A stretch of DNA of 64,000 nucleotides from a virus, in IMG/VR virus record IMGVR_UViG_3300017917_001194, positions 1 to 64,000 of that record. The stretch is one strand, 5' to 3'. Of the stretch, positions 41,575 through 47,640 are shown one piece after another. The notes under the pieces are model-generated. The model worked only from the letters and a program-made list of their open reading frames with translations. It was not told the DNA's origin and did no database searches. Both the position numbers and the translations under genes were made by a program. Within the stretch, counting starts at the first letter, position 1. Each line of letters begins with the position of its first letter.

Positions 41575-41615
41575 AAATTTTGGAGATTTCTGTGCTACCT
41601 TTACACTACAGGGCA
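41545..41615 (-). tRNA. tRNA-Trp(CCA anticodon)
   Basis: Acceptor TGCCCTG/CAGGGTA with discriminator G as in bacterial tRNA-Trp; D-stem GTGT/GCAC, anticodon stem GAAAT/ATTTT with loop CTCCAAA, T-arm CGCCG-TTCAAGT-CGGTG. The 3' end reads CCCA instead of CCA. The HNH gene overlaps it on the other strand. Confidence 0.82.
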
Positions 41616-41629
41616 ATAACTATTTAAAT

Positions 41630-41714
41630 TGGTGGAGTATCCAGGGATCGAACCGGGCGTGCCATAAGGCGGGGGATTTACAGTCCCCTGCATCACCGTT
41701 GATGCTTCTACTCC
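41630..41714 (-). tRNA. tRNA-Tyr(GTA)
   Basis: 85 bases, class II variable arm, anticodon loop CTGTAAA, CCA encoded; last acceptor pair mismatched. Confidence 0.92.
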
Positions 41715-41722
41715 AAATTGTA

Positions 41723-41799
41723 TGGCATCCTGTAGGGGATTCGAACCCCTGAATGTCACCGTGAAAGGGTGATGACTTAGGCCGCTTGTCGAACAGGAT
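41723..41799 (-). tRNA. tRNA-Glu(TTC)
   Basis: Acceptor ATCCTGT/ACAGGAT, anticodon loop CTTTCAC, CCA encoded. Confidence 0.92.
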
Positions 41800-41805
41800 A
41801 AAACC

Positions 41806-41881
41806 TGGTTGCGGGAGGAGGAATTGAACCTACCATCTGAGAGCTTATGAGACTCCCGTGCGACCACTACACTTTCCCGCG
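41806..41881 (-). tRNA. Initiator-like tRNA-fMet(CAT)
   Basis: Acceptor CGCGGGA against TCCCGCA leaves a C1-A72 mismatch, and the 3' end is CCGCAACCA as in bacterial tRNA-fMet. Anticodon loop CTCATAA. The three G-C pairs of initiator anticodon stems are absent (GGAGT/GCTCT), so initiator status is partial. Confidence 0.82.
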
Positions 41882-41888
41882 ATTGTTC

Positions 41889-41972
41889 TGGCTCCGAAGG
41901 TAGGCTTCGAACCTACAGTGCTTTCGCGGCAGATTAACAGTCTGCTGAGTTTACCAGTTCCTCTACTTCGGA
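41889..41972 (-). tRNA. tRNA-Asn(GTT) with enlarged variable arm
   Basis: Acceptor TCCGAAG/CTTCGGA, anticodon loop CTGTTAA, CCA encoded, total 84 bases. The variable region (CGCGAAAGCACT) can form a small GC-GAAA-GC hairpin, unusual for Asn. Confidence 0.88.
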
Positions 41973-41979
41973 ATTGTCT

Positions 41980-42054
41980 TGGCGGTCTCAAGGGGTAACG
42001 ATCCCCTTCTTTATGCGTGACAGGCATATGTGCGTCCATGAACACTTTGAGACC
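41980..42054 (-). tRNA. tRNA-Asp(GTC) with divergent T-loop
   Basis: Acceptor GGTCTCA/TGAGACC, anticodon loop CTGTCAC, T-arm AGGGG-ATCGTTA-CCCCT (T54 replaced by A), CCA encoded. Confidence 0.85.
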
Positions 42055-42055
42055 A

Positions 42056-42133
42056 AAATCTGGTGAGTAGTTTTGTTACTCCGGACTACTACTAACCGGG
42101 TTTCACTAATAACTGGCTGAGCCAGAATTCGTG
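42056..42133 (-). other. Unassigned structured spacer between tRNA-Asp and tRNA-Cys
   Basis: Three hairpins in a row: CTGGC-TCA-GCCAG, CCGG-11 bases-CCGG, and GAGTA-ACAAAAC-TACTC followed by ACCA. The last resembles a T-arm plus CCA, so this may be a decayed tRNA; no acceptor stem forms. Confidence 0.4.
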
Positions 42134-42135
42134 TT

Positions 42136-42213
42136 TGGAGCAACGGGTGTGATTCGAACACACGGCTTTAGGGATTTGCAGTCCCTTGCATTGGGCCACT
42201 CTGCCACCGTTGC
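42136..42213 (-). tRNA. tRNA-Cys(GCA)
   Basis: Acceptor GCAACGG/CCGTTGC, anticodon loop CTGCAAA, CCA encoded. First tRNA of the transcript as read from the right. Confidence 0.92.
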
Positions 42214-42217
42214 ATAT

Positions 42218-42255
42218 CATACTGAAGCACACTCGAGAGAATGTGCTTTAGTATG
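42218..42255. promoter_or_regulatory. Long hairpin 4 bases upstream of tRNA-Cys
   Basis: A 14-bp inverted repeat with one mismatch (CATACTAAAGCACA against TGTGCTTCAGTATG, 10-base loop). No minus-strand T-run follows; it may be a processing site for the tRNA transcript. The rest of 42256-42403 holds no gene; a second hairpin (TTGGAA/TTCCAA, 42363-42380) lies near the next gene. Confidence 0.5.
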
Positions 42256-42403
42256 CTGTGATTTTTTGTTCCACACAAGGAACTCCATCCTACAGTCCGC
42301 CCATTTGTACTGTTTTAAGTGTAGTACAGGATCTCGTTTCCTATAACCACTCTAAATCGTTCTTGGAATGATTGTTCCAACCATTCTGCAAGCAGTTAGA
42401 TAT

Positions 42404-42601
42404 CTATCTTGACCACTTGGAGTAAAGACCGCTCCGTGTTGCTATGGGGCAATCTTTTCTGGCTTCGAGTTCGGCTTGTGCCCTATCGATCTTGTTTCGG
42501 AACAATTTTGCTTTTTGTTCGTCAGTTAGAACATAGTGAGCCGCTTCGAACGCCTTTTGAACGATCGTATTATGCAATTCCGTATTGTCTATAGTCTGCA
42601 T
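42404..42601 (-). CDS. 65-aa small phage protein
   Basis: Good AAGGAG site before ATG 42601. Helical, with LTDEQKAKLFRNKIDRAQAELEARK in the middle. No homologue named. It lies just downstream of a terminator and upstream of the tRNA cluster. Confidence 0.65.
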   Translation of the reverse strand: MQTIDNTELHNTIVQKAFEAAHYVLTDEQKAKLFRNKIDRAQAELEARKDCPIATRSGLYSKWSR

Positions 42602-42625
42602 CGCGTTTCTCCTTCTTTCTAAAAT

Positions 42626-42653
42626 AAAAACCCCAGGGTGTTTAGTCCTGGGG
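42626..42653 (-). terminator. Intrinsic terminator
   Basis: CCCCAGG/CCTGGGG stem, 9-base loop, followed on the minus strand by TTTTTATTTT. Confidence 0.88.
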
Positions 42654-42801
42654 CTCTTGAATAAAGTTTAAAATACAATTCTATTCAGAACCCCTGATAC
42701 CGTACACAATATTACCCTCTGTTGGTAGGCAGGCTGACGACCAACGTAATGCGGGCATCTGCTTACTATCAAAGGTTATGTGTCTTAAAGTATTCATAAT
42801 A
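42654..42801 (-). ncRNA. Short transcription unit: small RNA or 38-aa peptide
   Basis: Lies between a consensus promoter (42808-42836) and the terminator at 42626-42653, giving a predicted transcript of about 170 bases. A 38-codon frame (ATG at 42797, stop at 42681) starts 4 bases after the predicted start point without a ribosome-binding site. Either a small RNA or a near-leaderless peptide message; the sequence does not decide. Confidence 0.5.
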
Positions 42802-42807
42802 GTATGT

Positions 42808-42836
42808 ATTATAGTTTAGATATTTATATCCGTCAA
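42808..42836 (-). promoter_or_regulatory. Sigma-70 promoter overlapping a T4 late octamer
   Basis: TTGACG (42836-42831), 17-base spacer, TATAAT (42813-42808). Inside the spacer is TATAAATA (42828-42821), the exact T4 late consensus, so this promoter may be used in both phases. Confidence 0.8.
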
Positions 42837-43213
42837 CCTCTTTTGGTAAAATTATTTATCCCTTGTAAATCACTGGTTTCGCCACGTGCTACACGATATG
42901 CGTCCACTGCTCGCATACGAGCTAACATTAGTCTCAAACGCATTTCATCTGTAATTACTACATCATCTTCTGTGGGTGCAATATCTACTCGTGCTTTTAA
43001 TACTGTGTCTCTACGTACAATCATATACTGTTGAGCCACAGTTAAACTGTCATCATCTTCATCGTCGGCAAAATACTTGTGTATGGGCAGGTGACGTGTG
43101 GTCAGCTTGATTACTTGCTTGACTTCTGGCTCTGGTGCGGCCACTGGATCTGAAGCATAAGCAACGGCAAATATTACCGCTAATGCAGCGGTTAAAATAT
43201 ATCTTGTTCTCAT
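42833..43213 (-). CDS. Exported hypothetical protein
   Basis: A 126-aa protein with a signal peptide (MRTRYILTAALAVIFAVAYA, cleavage near 20) and an acidic mature part with an EDDDS patch. No family recognised. Its 3' end overlaps the promoter at 42808-42836. Follows the other exported protein by one base, so the pair is probably co-transcribed. Confidence 0.68.
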   Translation of the reverse strand: MRTRYILTAALAVIFAVAYASDPVAAPEPEVKQVIKLTTRHLPIHKYFADDEDDDSLTVAQQYMIVRRDTVLKARVDIAPTEDDVVITDEMRLRLMLARMRAVDAYRVARGETSDLQGINNFTKRG

Positions 43214-43507
43214 TTAGTTTGGTACCAATACAGTTCTATAGCAGTTACAACTAGCATCTACTATGGTTTCATAGTGGTAGCCATATGGTGCTACGGGTTG
43301 AGCAGGTGGATAATACACCGGCTGTGGTTGAACATAAACCGTTCTAGGTTGTGCGAGGGCATAACCCAATACGCCGCCTATCACTATCGGGGCGATCCAA
43401 TTCTGGCCTCCGTGGTGATGTGAATGGTTCCAATGATTCGGATTTGCCTGGCTTGAGTTCGCTATTAACATCATACTTGCAAAAAGCAGTGTGATAACCT
43501 TTTTCAT
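43214..43507 (-). CDS. Exported His/Pro-rich protein
   Basis: A 97-aa protein with a signal peptide (MKKVITLLFASMMLIANSSQA), then HxHHH near residue 28, a hydrophobic glycine stretch (IVIGGVLGYALA) and Val-Gln-Pro-Tyr repeats. It resembles small periplasmic proteins of proteobacteria, possibly metal binding. A GGAAAA site precedes it. Probably host-derived. Confidence 0.68.
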   Translation of the reverse strand: MKKVITLLFASMMLIANSSQANPNHWNHSHHHGGQNWIAPIVIGGVLGYALAQPRTVYVQPQPVYYPPAQPVAPYGYHYETIVDASCNCYRTVLVPN

Positions 43508-43571
43508 AGTTGTTTTCCTTTGTGTGGCTCATACTATATTAACGCCTGCCCGCACGAAAAAGTTGACAAGA

Positions 43572-43595
43572 AAAAGGCCCAATTAAGGGCCTTTT
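43572..43595 (-). terminator. tmRNA terminator
   Basis: AAGGCCC-TTAATT-GGGCCTT stem followed on the minus strand by TTTCTT, directly after the tmRNA coding piece. Confidence 0.85.
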
Positions 43596-43884
43596 GGTTG
43601 TTTCTGTTACGAGGTAAGTCCTACCCTAAGCAGTGATTAAACTGCTAAAGTTTGGCGTTGTGCTGTACGAGCAGAGAATTTAACGTTCTTACCTGAAACA
43701 GTTACTTCGCCTTTAGATGCGTTTGCATTTACATTTATTTGCTTGGATTACGTCCATCGCCTCTCGTGTTGTCTGCTACAATACTAATTCGCCCGTCGAG
43801 TCTAAATCAGGCCCCTCATAAACATTCTACTTAAAATGCTTATGGTGGACCTGGGGAGGCACTGCCCCTCCCGTCCGAACAACC
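43596..43884 (-). ncRNA. ssrA: Circularly permuted two-piece tmRNA
   Basis: Order on the minus strand: acceptor piece (43884-43843, ends CAGGTCC-A-CCA), intervening hairpin (43842-43815), coding piece (43814-43596, starts GGGCCTGATTTAGACTCGACGGG). The acceptor stem GGGCCTG/CAGGTCC includes G3-U70, the alanine signal. GGTTGTT (43884-43878) pairs with AACAACC (43602-43596), closing helix 2. The tag frame (43726-43637) has 29 codons from GCA, starting ANASKG and ending QTLAV, followed by the usual AGCAG/CTGCT helix 5. It rescues stalled ribosomes and tags the product for proteolysis. Confidence 0.9.
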
Positions 43885-43911
43885 TTTCTCTTCACTTCAT
43901 ACAACAATTCT

Positions 43912-44115
43912 TTACTCTCTACCCCAATCAATATGTGTCCAAATTCTATCATAAATGTAGTACGAACAAGTCCATACTATGTTAATAATGATAGCAGGTA
44001 ATATTGCTTGCGTAGTACTTTGTCCAGTGATCAACAACATTACATAGGTGCTTAGTATAACCCAGCATCTGTAGATTAAAGTTTTTACTAATGTTCGCTT
44101 TTTCGTATCTTTCAT
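43912..44115 (-). CDS. DUF2061-type small membrane protein
   Basis: A 67-aa protein from ATG 44115 (MKDTKKRTLVKTLIYRCW). Two hydrophobic segments (about 12-27 and 32-50) with a YYIYDRIW end fit DUF2061. Function unknown. ATGA overlap with the upstream gene. Confidence 0.7.
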   Translation of the reverse strand: MKDTKKRTLVKTLIYRCWVILSTYVMLLITGQSTTQAILPAIIINIVWTCSYYIYDRIWTHIDWGRE

Positions 44116-44318
44116 AATTCTTTTACCACTCCACGATAGCATAAAGGTATATACCACCACGGTTGACGTCTGGGTTTTGTTAGAGTATATTCTAATACCT
44201 TGCCGTTAGGACTTACCCAGGTATTATGGAATCCTAACCAAGTGCGACTACGATGCCAGCGAATACTTCCGCCCCAACGAAATCGCATCCATAACGCAAA
44301 AACCAAACAATTACACAT
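44112..44318 (-). CDS. Small Trp/Arg-rich protein
   Basis: A 68-aa protein with a GTAGGAGA site upstream of ATG 44318. It starts MCNCLVFALWMRFRWGG and has several Trp and Arg. Coupled to the DUF2061 gene. Unknown. Confidence 0.6.
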   Translation of the reverse strand: MCNCLVFALWMRFRWGGSIRWHRSRTWLGFHNTWVSPNGKVLEYTLTKPRRQPWWYIPLCYRGVVKEL

Positions 44319-44395
44319 GTGTTAATCTCCTACTATTATGTAGCGTATTTTACACGCCAAAGATTAACACAATATTAAATCTAGCCGACCCACCA

Positions 44396-44415
44396 CCAAT
44401 TTTTTCTAAAATTGG
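44396..44415 (-). promoter_or_regulatory. Hairpin at the 5' end of the DUF2061 transcript
   Basis: CCAATTTT-AGAA-AAAATTGG, 8 bp, starting about 5 bases after the predicted start point; may protect the 5' end. Confidence 0.45.
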
Positions 44416-44426
44416 AAACTATTACT

Positions 44427-44455
44427 AGTATATATGGTTACTGATTACTTGTCAA
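44427..44455 (-). promoter_or_regulatory. Sigma-70 promoter
   Basis: TTGACA (44455-44450), 17-base spacer, TATACT (44432-44427); serves the two small genes and possibly the tmRNA. It lies directly after the NeuD-like gene. Confidence 0.78.
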
Positions 44456-44464
44456 TTTGTATGA

Positions 44465-45193
44465 CTATTTCTTTTTATATTTAGGTAATATTCTATGCAT
44501 TGGCGGAACGGCAATGCTATCTGGAGGAACATCTTTCATTAGTGTAACTCCCATCCACACTGTGGATCCGGCACCGACTCTTAAAGGTATTCCTTTGTTA
44601 TTAAATCCTCCAATGATTGTACTTCTGGCACCAATTTTCGCATGATCCTCAATGATAGCATTAGATATTAAACAACTTGATCCCAATGATACATTTCGGC
44701 CAATATATACGTCGTGGCCTATGTGCGAAGTGCAATCAAGTATGCAATGATCCCCGATGGTGATATTAGAACGTAATCCACTCCCGGGAGATATCATAAT
44801 GCCCTTGCCCATTTTAATGTTGTAACCGGGTGTATATGCACATGTAGGATCGATTAAATTAATTACATTAACTCCTGCGCGGTCTACTAGGTCTATTCGA
44901 TCCTTGCGTACTTGTTCATTATCGAGACCAATGTCATTTAAATGTTGACTACCAGTCCAAAAACTAGTTACGATAAAATCGCACTCTTCTCGCCACTGTC
45001 TAGCCTGTTTATTTTCTGTATCTAATAGCCAATCTTCGTTTCCAATGATAGGAATGTCAAATACTGATTCGGTATTTCCGTAATAATATTTGTCTAAAAT
45101 ACCTAGAACTTTAATACCTAATCGATTAGTAATATGTATAGGAAGAGAAAAATCTCCCCTCACTCCAACAAAGATAACTGGTTTTTTATTCAT
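44465..45193 (-). CDS. NeuD/PglD-like acyltransferase (left-handed beta-helix)
   Basis: A 242-aa protein: N-terminal PglD-like Rossmann part (IFVGVRGDF) and a C-terminal hexapeptide-repeat helix (IGDHCILDCTSHIGHDVYIGRN...). The family O- or N-acetylates sugars such as sialic acids and bacillosamine. It overlaps the mini-ketosynthase by 8 bases, which suggests an acyl donor or acceptor pathway shared by both. Confidence 0.82.
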   Translation of the reverse strand: MNKKPVIFVGVRGDFSLPIHITNRLGIKVLGILDKYYYGNTESVFDIPIIGNEDWLLDTENKQARQWREECDFIVTSFWTGSQHLNDIGLDNEQVRKDRIDLVDRAGVNVINLIDPTCAYTPGYNIKMGKGIMISPGSGLRSNITIGDHCILDCTSHIGHDVYIGRNVSLGSSCLISNAIIEDHAKIGARSTIIGGFNNKGIPLRVGAGSTVWMGVTLMKDVPPDSIAVPPMHRILPKYKKK

Positions 45194-45668
45194 AATCTTT
45201 GCTCACTATCACTGATGCACATCGTCCACCAAACCCATAACTATTTTTAATAAAACTGTTACAATGCTTTTCTAAATTTTCAGTTAACAACGCTGGATCA
45301 TCGGCTAATGGATTGGTTAGCCCAAATGTTCTTGGAATGATATTATATTCTAAACTAGCTAAACCATAAATTAATTCAAGGGCACCACATGCCCCTAGTG
45401 CATGTCCTATTTTGGCTTTTGCTGAATACATGGGTACACCTGGCAGATATTTTTTCATTACACGATATTCTATATCGTCACCTAATACTGTTGCTGTTGC
45501 ATGGGCACTAATGAAATCAACTGTATTCATACCTGCTTCTTTTAAGGCTTGACTAACAGACATTTCTGCCGCTATTTCATTTAAGCCGGTTAAATTTTCA
45601 AAGCAAGTTTTATAGTCGTTGCCTAGTGAATCAACAATGCCTACTCCGGTGATAGCGACTCTTGTCAT
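45186..45668 (-). CDS. Mini beta-ketoacyl synthase lacking the Cys domain
   Basis: A 160-aa protein with the first 30 residues of FabF (ITGVGIVDSLG) joined directly to its C-terminal half: AHATATxLGD with H56, and SAKAKIGHALGA with K84 and H89. The middle, including the nucleophilic Cys, is absent, so it cannot form the usual acyl-enzyme. FabF enzymes have about 410 aa. Both ends are intact and coupled to neighbours, so this looks like an established reduced form rather than decay. Confidence 0.78.
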   Translation of the reverse strand: MTRVAITGVGIVDSLGNDYKTCFENLTGLNEIAAEMSVSQALKEAGMNTVDFISAHATATVLGDDIEYRVMKKYLPGVPMYSAKAKIGHALGACGALELIYGLASLEYNIIPRTFGLTNPLADDPALLTENLEKHCNSFIKNSYGFGGRCASVIVSKDYE

Positions 45669-46273
45669 ACAGCCATCTCACGATCAAAACGACCGGATTC
45701 TATGTAATCAAATAGTTCAGGGCGGAATCGTATACTCAATGCAATACGCACAAGACCATGATTGACAATAGGTGCATGCGGAACGTAAACATTAATCCAG
45801 TGAGGAATCCAACTATCACATCGGCCGATTTCTTTAGCTGTGTCATCCTTAACGGCTAAGGCGTGATTAACATAGATATTTTCTCCTAGTTTGCCATTCA
45901 TTGTTTCTCTTGGCAATACTTCTGCTTCGTAAAAACCAGTATATGAATCTTCGCAGTTAGCCACTGGCAAATTTAAAGCGATGTTTCTTGCTTTCCACAA
46001 TGGAAAGTCTCTATGTATAGCATAATGTTTATTTGGTTTAACTAGAATAAGAGCGTTTTCGGCCATGCGATCTTCAAGATCCCAACTTTGAATTAGATGT
46101 ATAATATTAGGACAATTTGTTCTTAAATCATCATGTGAAACTGGAATGAAGTGTGTGTCATTGAATTGATCTAAGTCAGGCATGACAGCCTGTCTCAATT
46201 GCTCAAGATCTGTGCGATAATCTTCAATATTAATTTTAGCTGGTCTGTATAACCACTCTACTTGTTTTCTCAT
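45665..46273 (-). CDS. 2OG-Fe(II) oxygenase-like protein
   Basis: A 202-aa protein with H87-R-D89 as the metal motif (YAIHRDF), then N-I-A-L-N-L-P, distal H172 and R176 (VNHGLVRIALSIRF). This matches Asp/Asn hydroxylase-like phage 2OG oxygenases. ATGA overlap with the mini-ketosynthase; own promoter at 46296-46324. Confidence 0.75.
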   Translation of the reverse strand: MRKQVEWLYRPAKINIEDYRTDLEQLRQAVMPDLDQFNDTHFIPVSHDDLRTNCPNIIHLIQSWDLEDRMAENALILVKPNKHYAIHRDFPLWKARNIALNLPVANCEDSYTGFYEAEVLPRETMNGKLGENIYVNHALAVKDDTAKEIGRCDSWIPHWINVYVPHAPIVNHGLVRIALSIRFRPELFDYIESGRFDREMAV

Positions 46274-46295
46274 TGGATTGCCTTTTTAATAATTA

Positions 46296-46324
46296 ATTTT
46301 ATATTATTTTTTTGTAATTGTCAA
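46296..46324 (-). promoter_or_regulatory. Sigma-70 promoter of the NeuD/KS/2OG cassette
   Basis: TTGACA (46324-46319) with TAAAAT at 46301-46296 (17-base spacer) or TATAAA at 46303-46298 (15 bases). Confidence 0.65.
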
Positions 46325-46447
46325 TGCTTGTAGAGTATCTACGCACGGCTGGCGTTCTAAGCGTTACACGTTAGTAAAGTGGTCGAACCACAGGCGTCAT
46401 TTTGAAAGCCGACGTCGGAGAATCCGGCGTTGCAAGAGTATTTAGTC
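46325..46447 (-). other. Structured spacer of unknown nature
   Basis: No frame fits. Contains GTGG-TTCGA-CCAC (T-arm-like), CCGACGTCGG, and GTAGA-TAC-TCTAC. It may be a decayed tRNA or an uncharacterised RNA leader. Confidence 0.4.
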
Positions 46448-46819
46448 TTAGACTACAGTCCAACCAAGTTTTAGCAAATCTTCACGTATTTCATCAGTAA
46501 CAGTACTTTCTTTAACATACTGGTTTTCTTCGTAGTAACTCGCAGGATCTACATCACCGGCACCAAATCCTCCCATGCCACTACAGTAATAATCCATGTA
46601 GTCCTCGTCACAGTCACGTAGAGTAGCCACAACACCGCCAGCGGCACGCCAACTACAGGCCCAAGTGTTATCAGCTAGCACTTGCCAGACATCTTGCTTT
46701 TGGAATTCGTTATTACACATGGCCGCATACAAATTTTGAGCATAGGACTTTGATGATTTCACTTTCGTGCGAAACCATTCACTTTCCATCATGTCAGTCT
46801 GCATACTATAATGTGTCAT
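46448..46819 (-). CDS. Conserved phage hypothetical protein
   Basis: A 123-aa acidic protein from ATG 46819, chosen because a longer frame would run through tRNA-Met. Contains WACSWRAAGG followed by an acidic Tyr/Gly-rich stretch. I recall such a sequence in T4-like phages; function unknown. Confidence 0.7.
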   Translation of the reverse strand: MTHYSMQTDMMESEWFRTKVKSSKSYAQNLYAAMCNNEFQKQDVWQVLADNTWACSWRAAGGVVATLRDCDEDYMDYYCSGMGGFGAGDVDPASYYEENQYVKESTVTDEIREDLLKLGWTVV

Positions 46820-46827
46820 ATTAAATT

Positions 46828-46903
46828 TGGTGGGCGGAGCAGGACTTGCACCCACACTCCCCGAATTATGAGTTCGACGCTTTACTGTTTAAGCTATCCG
46901 CCC
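46828..46903 (-). tRNA. tRNA with CAT anticodon (Met or lysidine-Ile)
   Basis: Acceptor GGGCGGA, anticodon loop CTCATAA, T-loop TGCAAGT, CCA encoded. Separate from the main cluster; its 5' part overlaps the 3' end of the endonuclease gene upstream on the same strand. Confidence 0.88.
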
Positions 46904-47588
46904 TAAAACTATTGTTTCTAATTTGCTTAATTTCTTGTTCTTTGATTATACACAGTTTCTTAGGAAATTGCGACCATTTTGAACGATCTCTTTCTGTTTC
47001 ATACCCCTTAACCTCTACATATAAGTTTAGTGATTCTATATAAAAGTCTGGAAAATATCTTCTGACACCGTTCCACTCATATTCGAATGATTCACTGGGT
47101 CTCTTTGGATCTAGTCCGTTTTCTTTTGCCCAGAGATAAAAATCAACCTCCCATTGACCCTGAAATTTTATACCATCTACAATTATTTGTTTTGTTCTTC
47201 CTCGATTTGATGATGTATATGCTTCAGGATTATTTTCCACTGCTTTTTTCATTGACAATCGATGTTTTTCTCTAATGGACTGATTTGCCCATTGTGTTTT
47301 ATTTTGTTCTATAGTCGCTTGTCTTATTTTTGTTCTGCCACTGTCTGTTAAAACTTCCATTATTCTGTTAGGATTTTTTGGACATCGGCGTGTATGATTA
47401 CTCAATGCACTCTTTGTTTCGTATATTTTTTGACAATGAATACACGGAGTCGGAGGTATTATCGGATTTTTGAAATTAGATTTATTGTAAGACATATCTA
47501 ATCTAAGTGGATTTAAACTACAACGAATCTCGTGCTGTATTTTTGATTTCAGACTCTTTGCTGATTTTTGACAATATTGGCAGAACAT
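46866..47588 (-). CDS. PD-(D/E)xK-type free-standing endonuclease
   Basis: A 240-aa protein with two N-terminal Cys/His fingers (CQYC ... H; CIHC ... H-x-x-R-C) and a C-terminal nuclease core FPDFYIESLNLYVEVKGYE (PD ... ExK). A GxxxQGxWE motif before it fits EDxHD/Vsr-like homing nucleases. It ends inside the 5' half of tRNA-Met. A hairpin with a late promoter (47595-47621) masks its start. Confidence 0.8.
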   Translation of the reverse strand: MFCQYCQKSAKSLKSKIQHEIRCSLNPLRLDMSYNKSNFKNPIIPPTPCIHCQKIYETKSALSNHTRRCPKNPNRIMEVLTDSGRTKIRQATIEQNKTQWANQSIREKHRLSMKKAVENNPEAYTSSNRGRTKQIIVDGIKFQGQWEVDFYLWAKENGLDPKRPSESFEYEWNGVRRYFPDFYIESLNLYVEVKGYETERDRSKWSQFPKKLCIIKEQEIKQIRNNSFRADSLNSKASNS

Positions 47589-47594
47589 TTTTAT

Positions 47595-47621
47595 CTCCTA
47601 TAAGTTTATTTATCATAGGAG
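47595..47621 (-). promoter_or_regulatory. HEG start hairpin with late promoter in loop
   Basis: CTCCTAT (47621-47615) pairs with ATAGGAG (47601-47595); GATAAATA (47614-47607) fills the loop. The 3' arm contains the AGGAG site itself. Confidence 0.72.
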
Positions 47622-47640
47622 TCGTTTGCTTTAACTAAAA

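Noticed and set aside
41601-42045. Two minus-strand open frames of 88 and 66 aa
   Set aside because: They cover tRNA-Tyr, Glu, fMet, Asn and Asp; no ribosome-binding site and no protein-like composition.
42056-42133. tRNA-Phe
   Set aside because: A T-arm-like stem and ACCA are present but no acceptor stem or proper GAA anticodon arm can be built.
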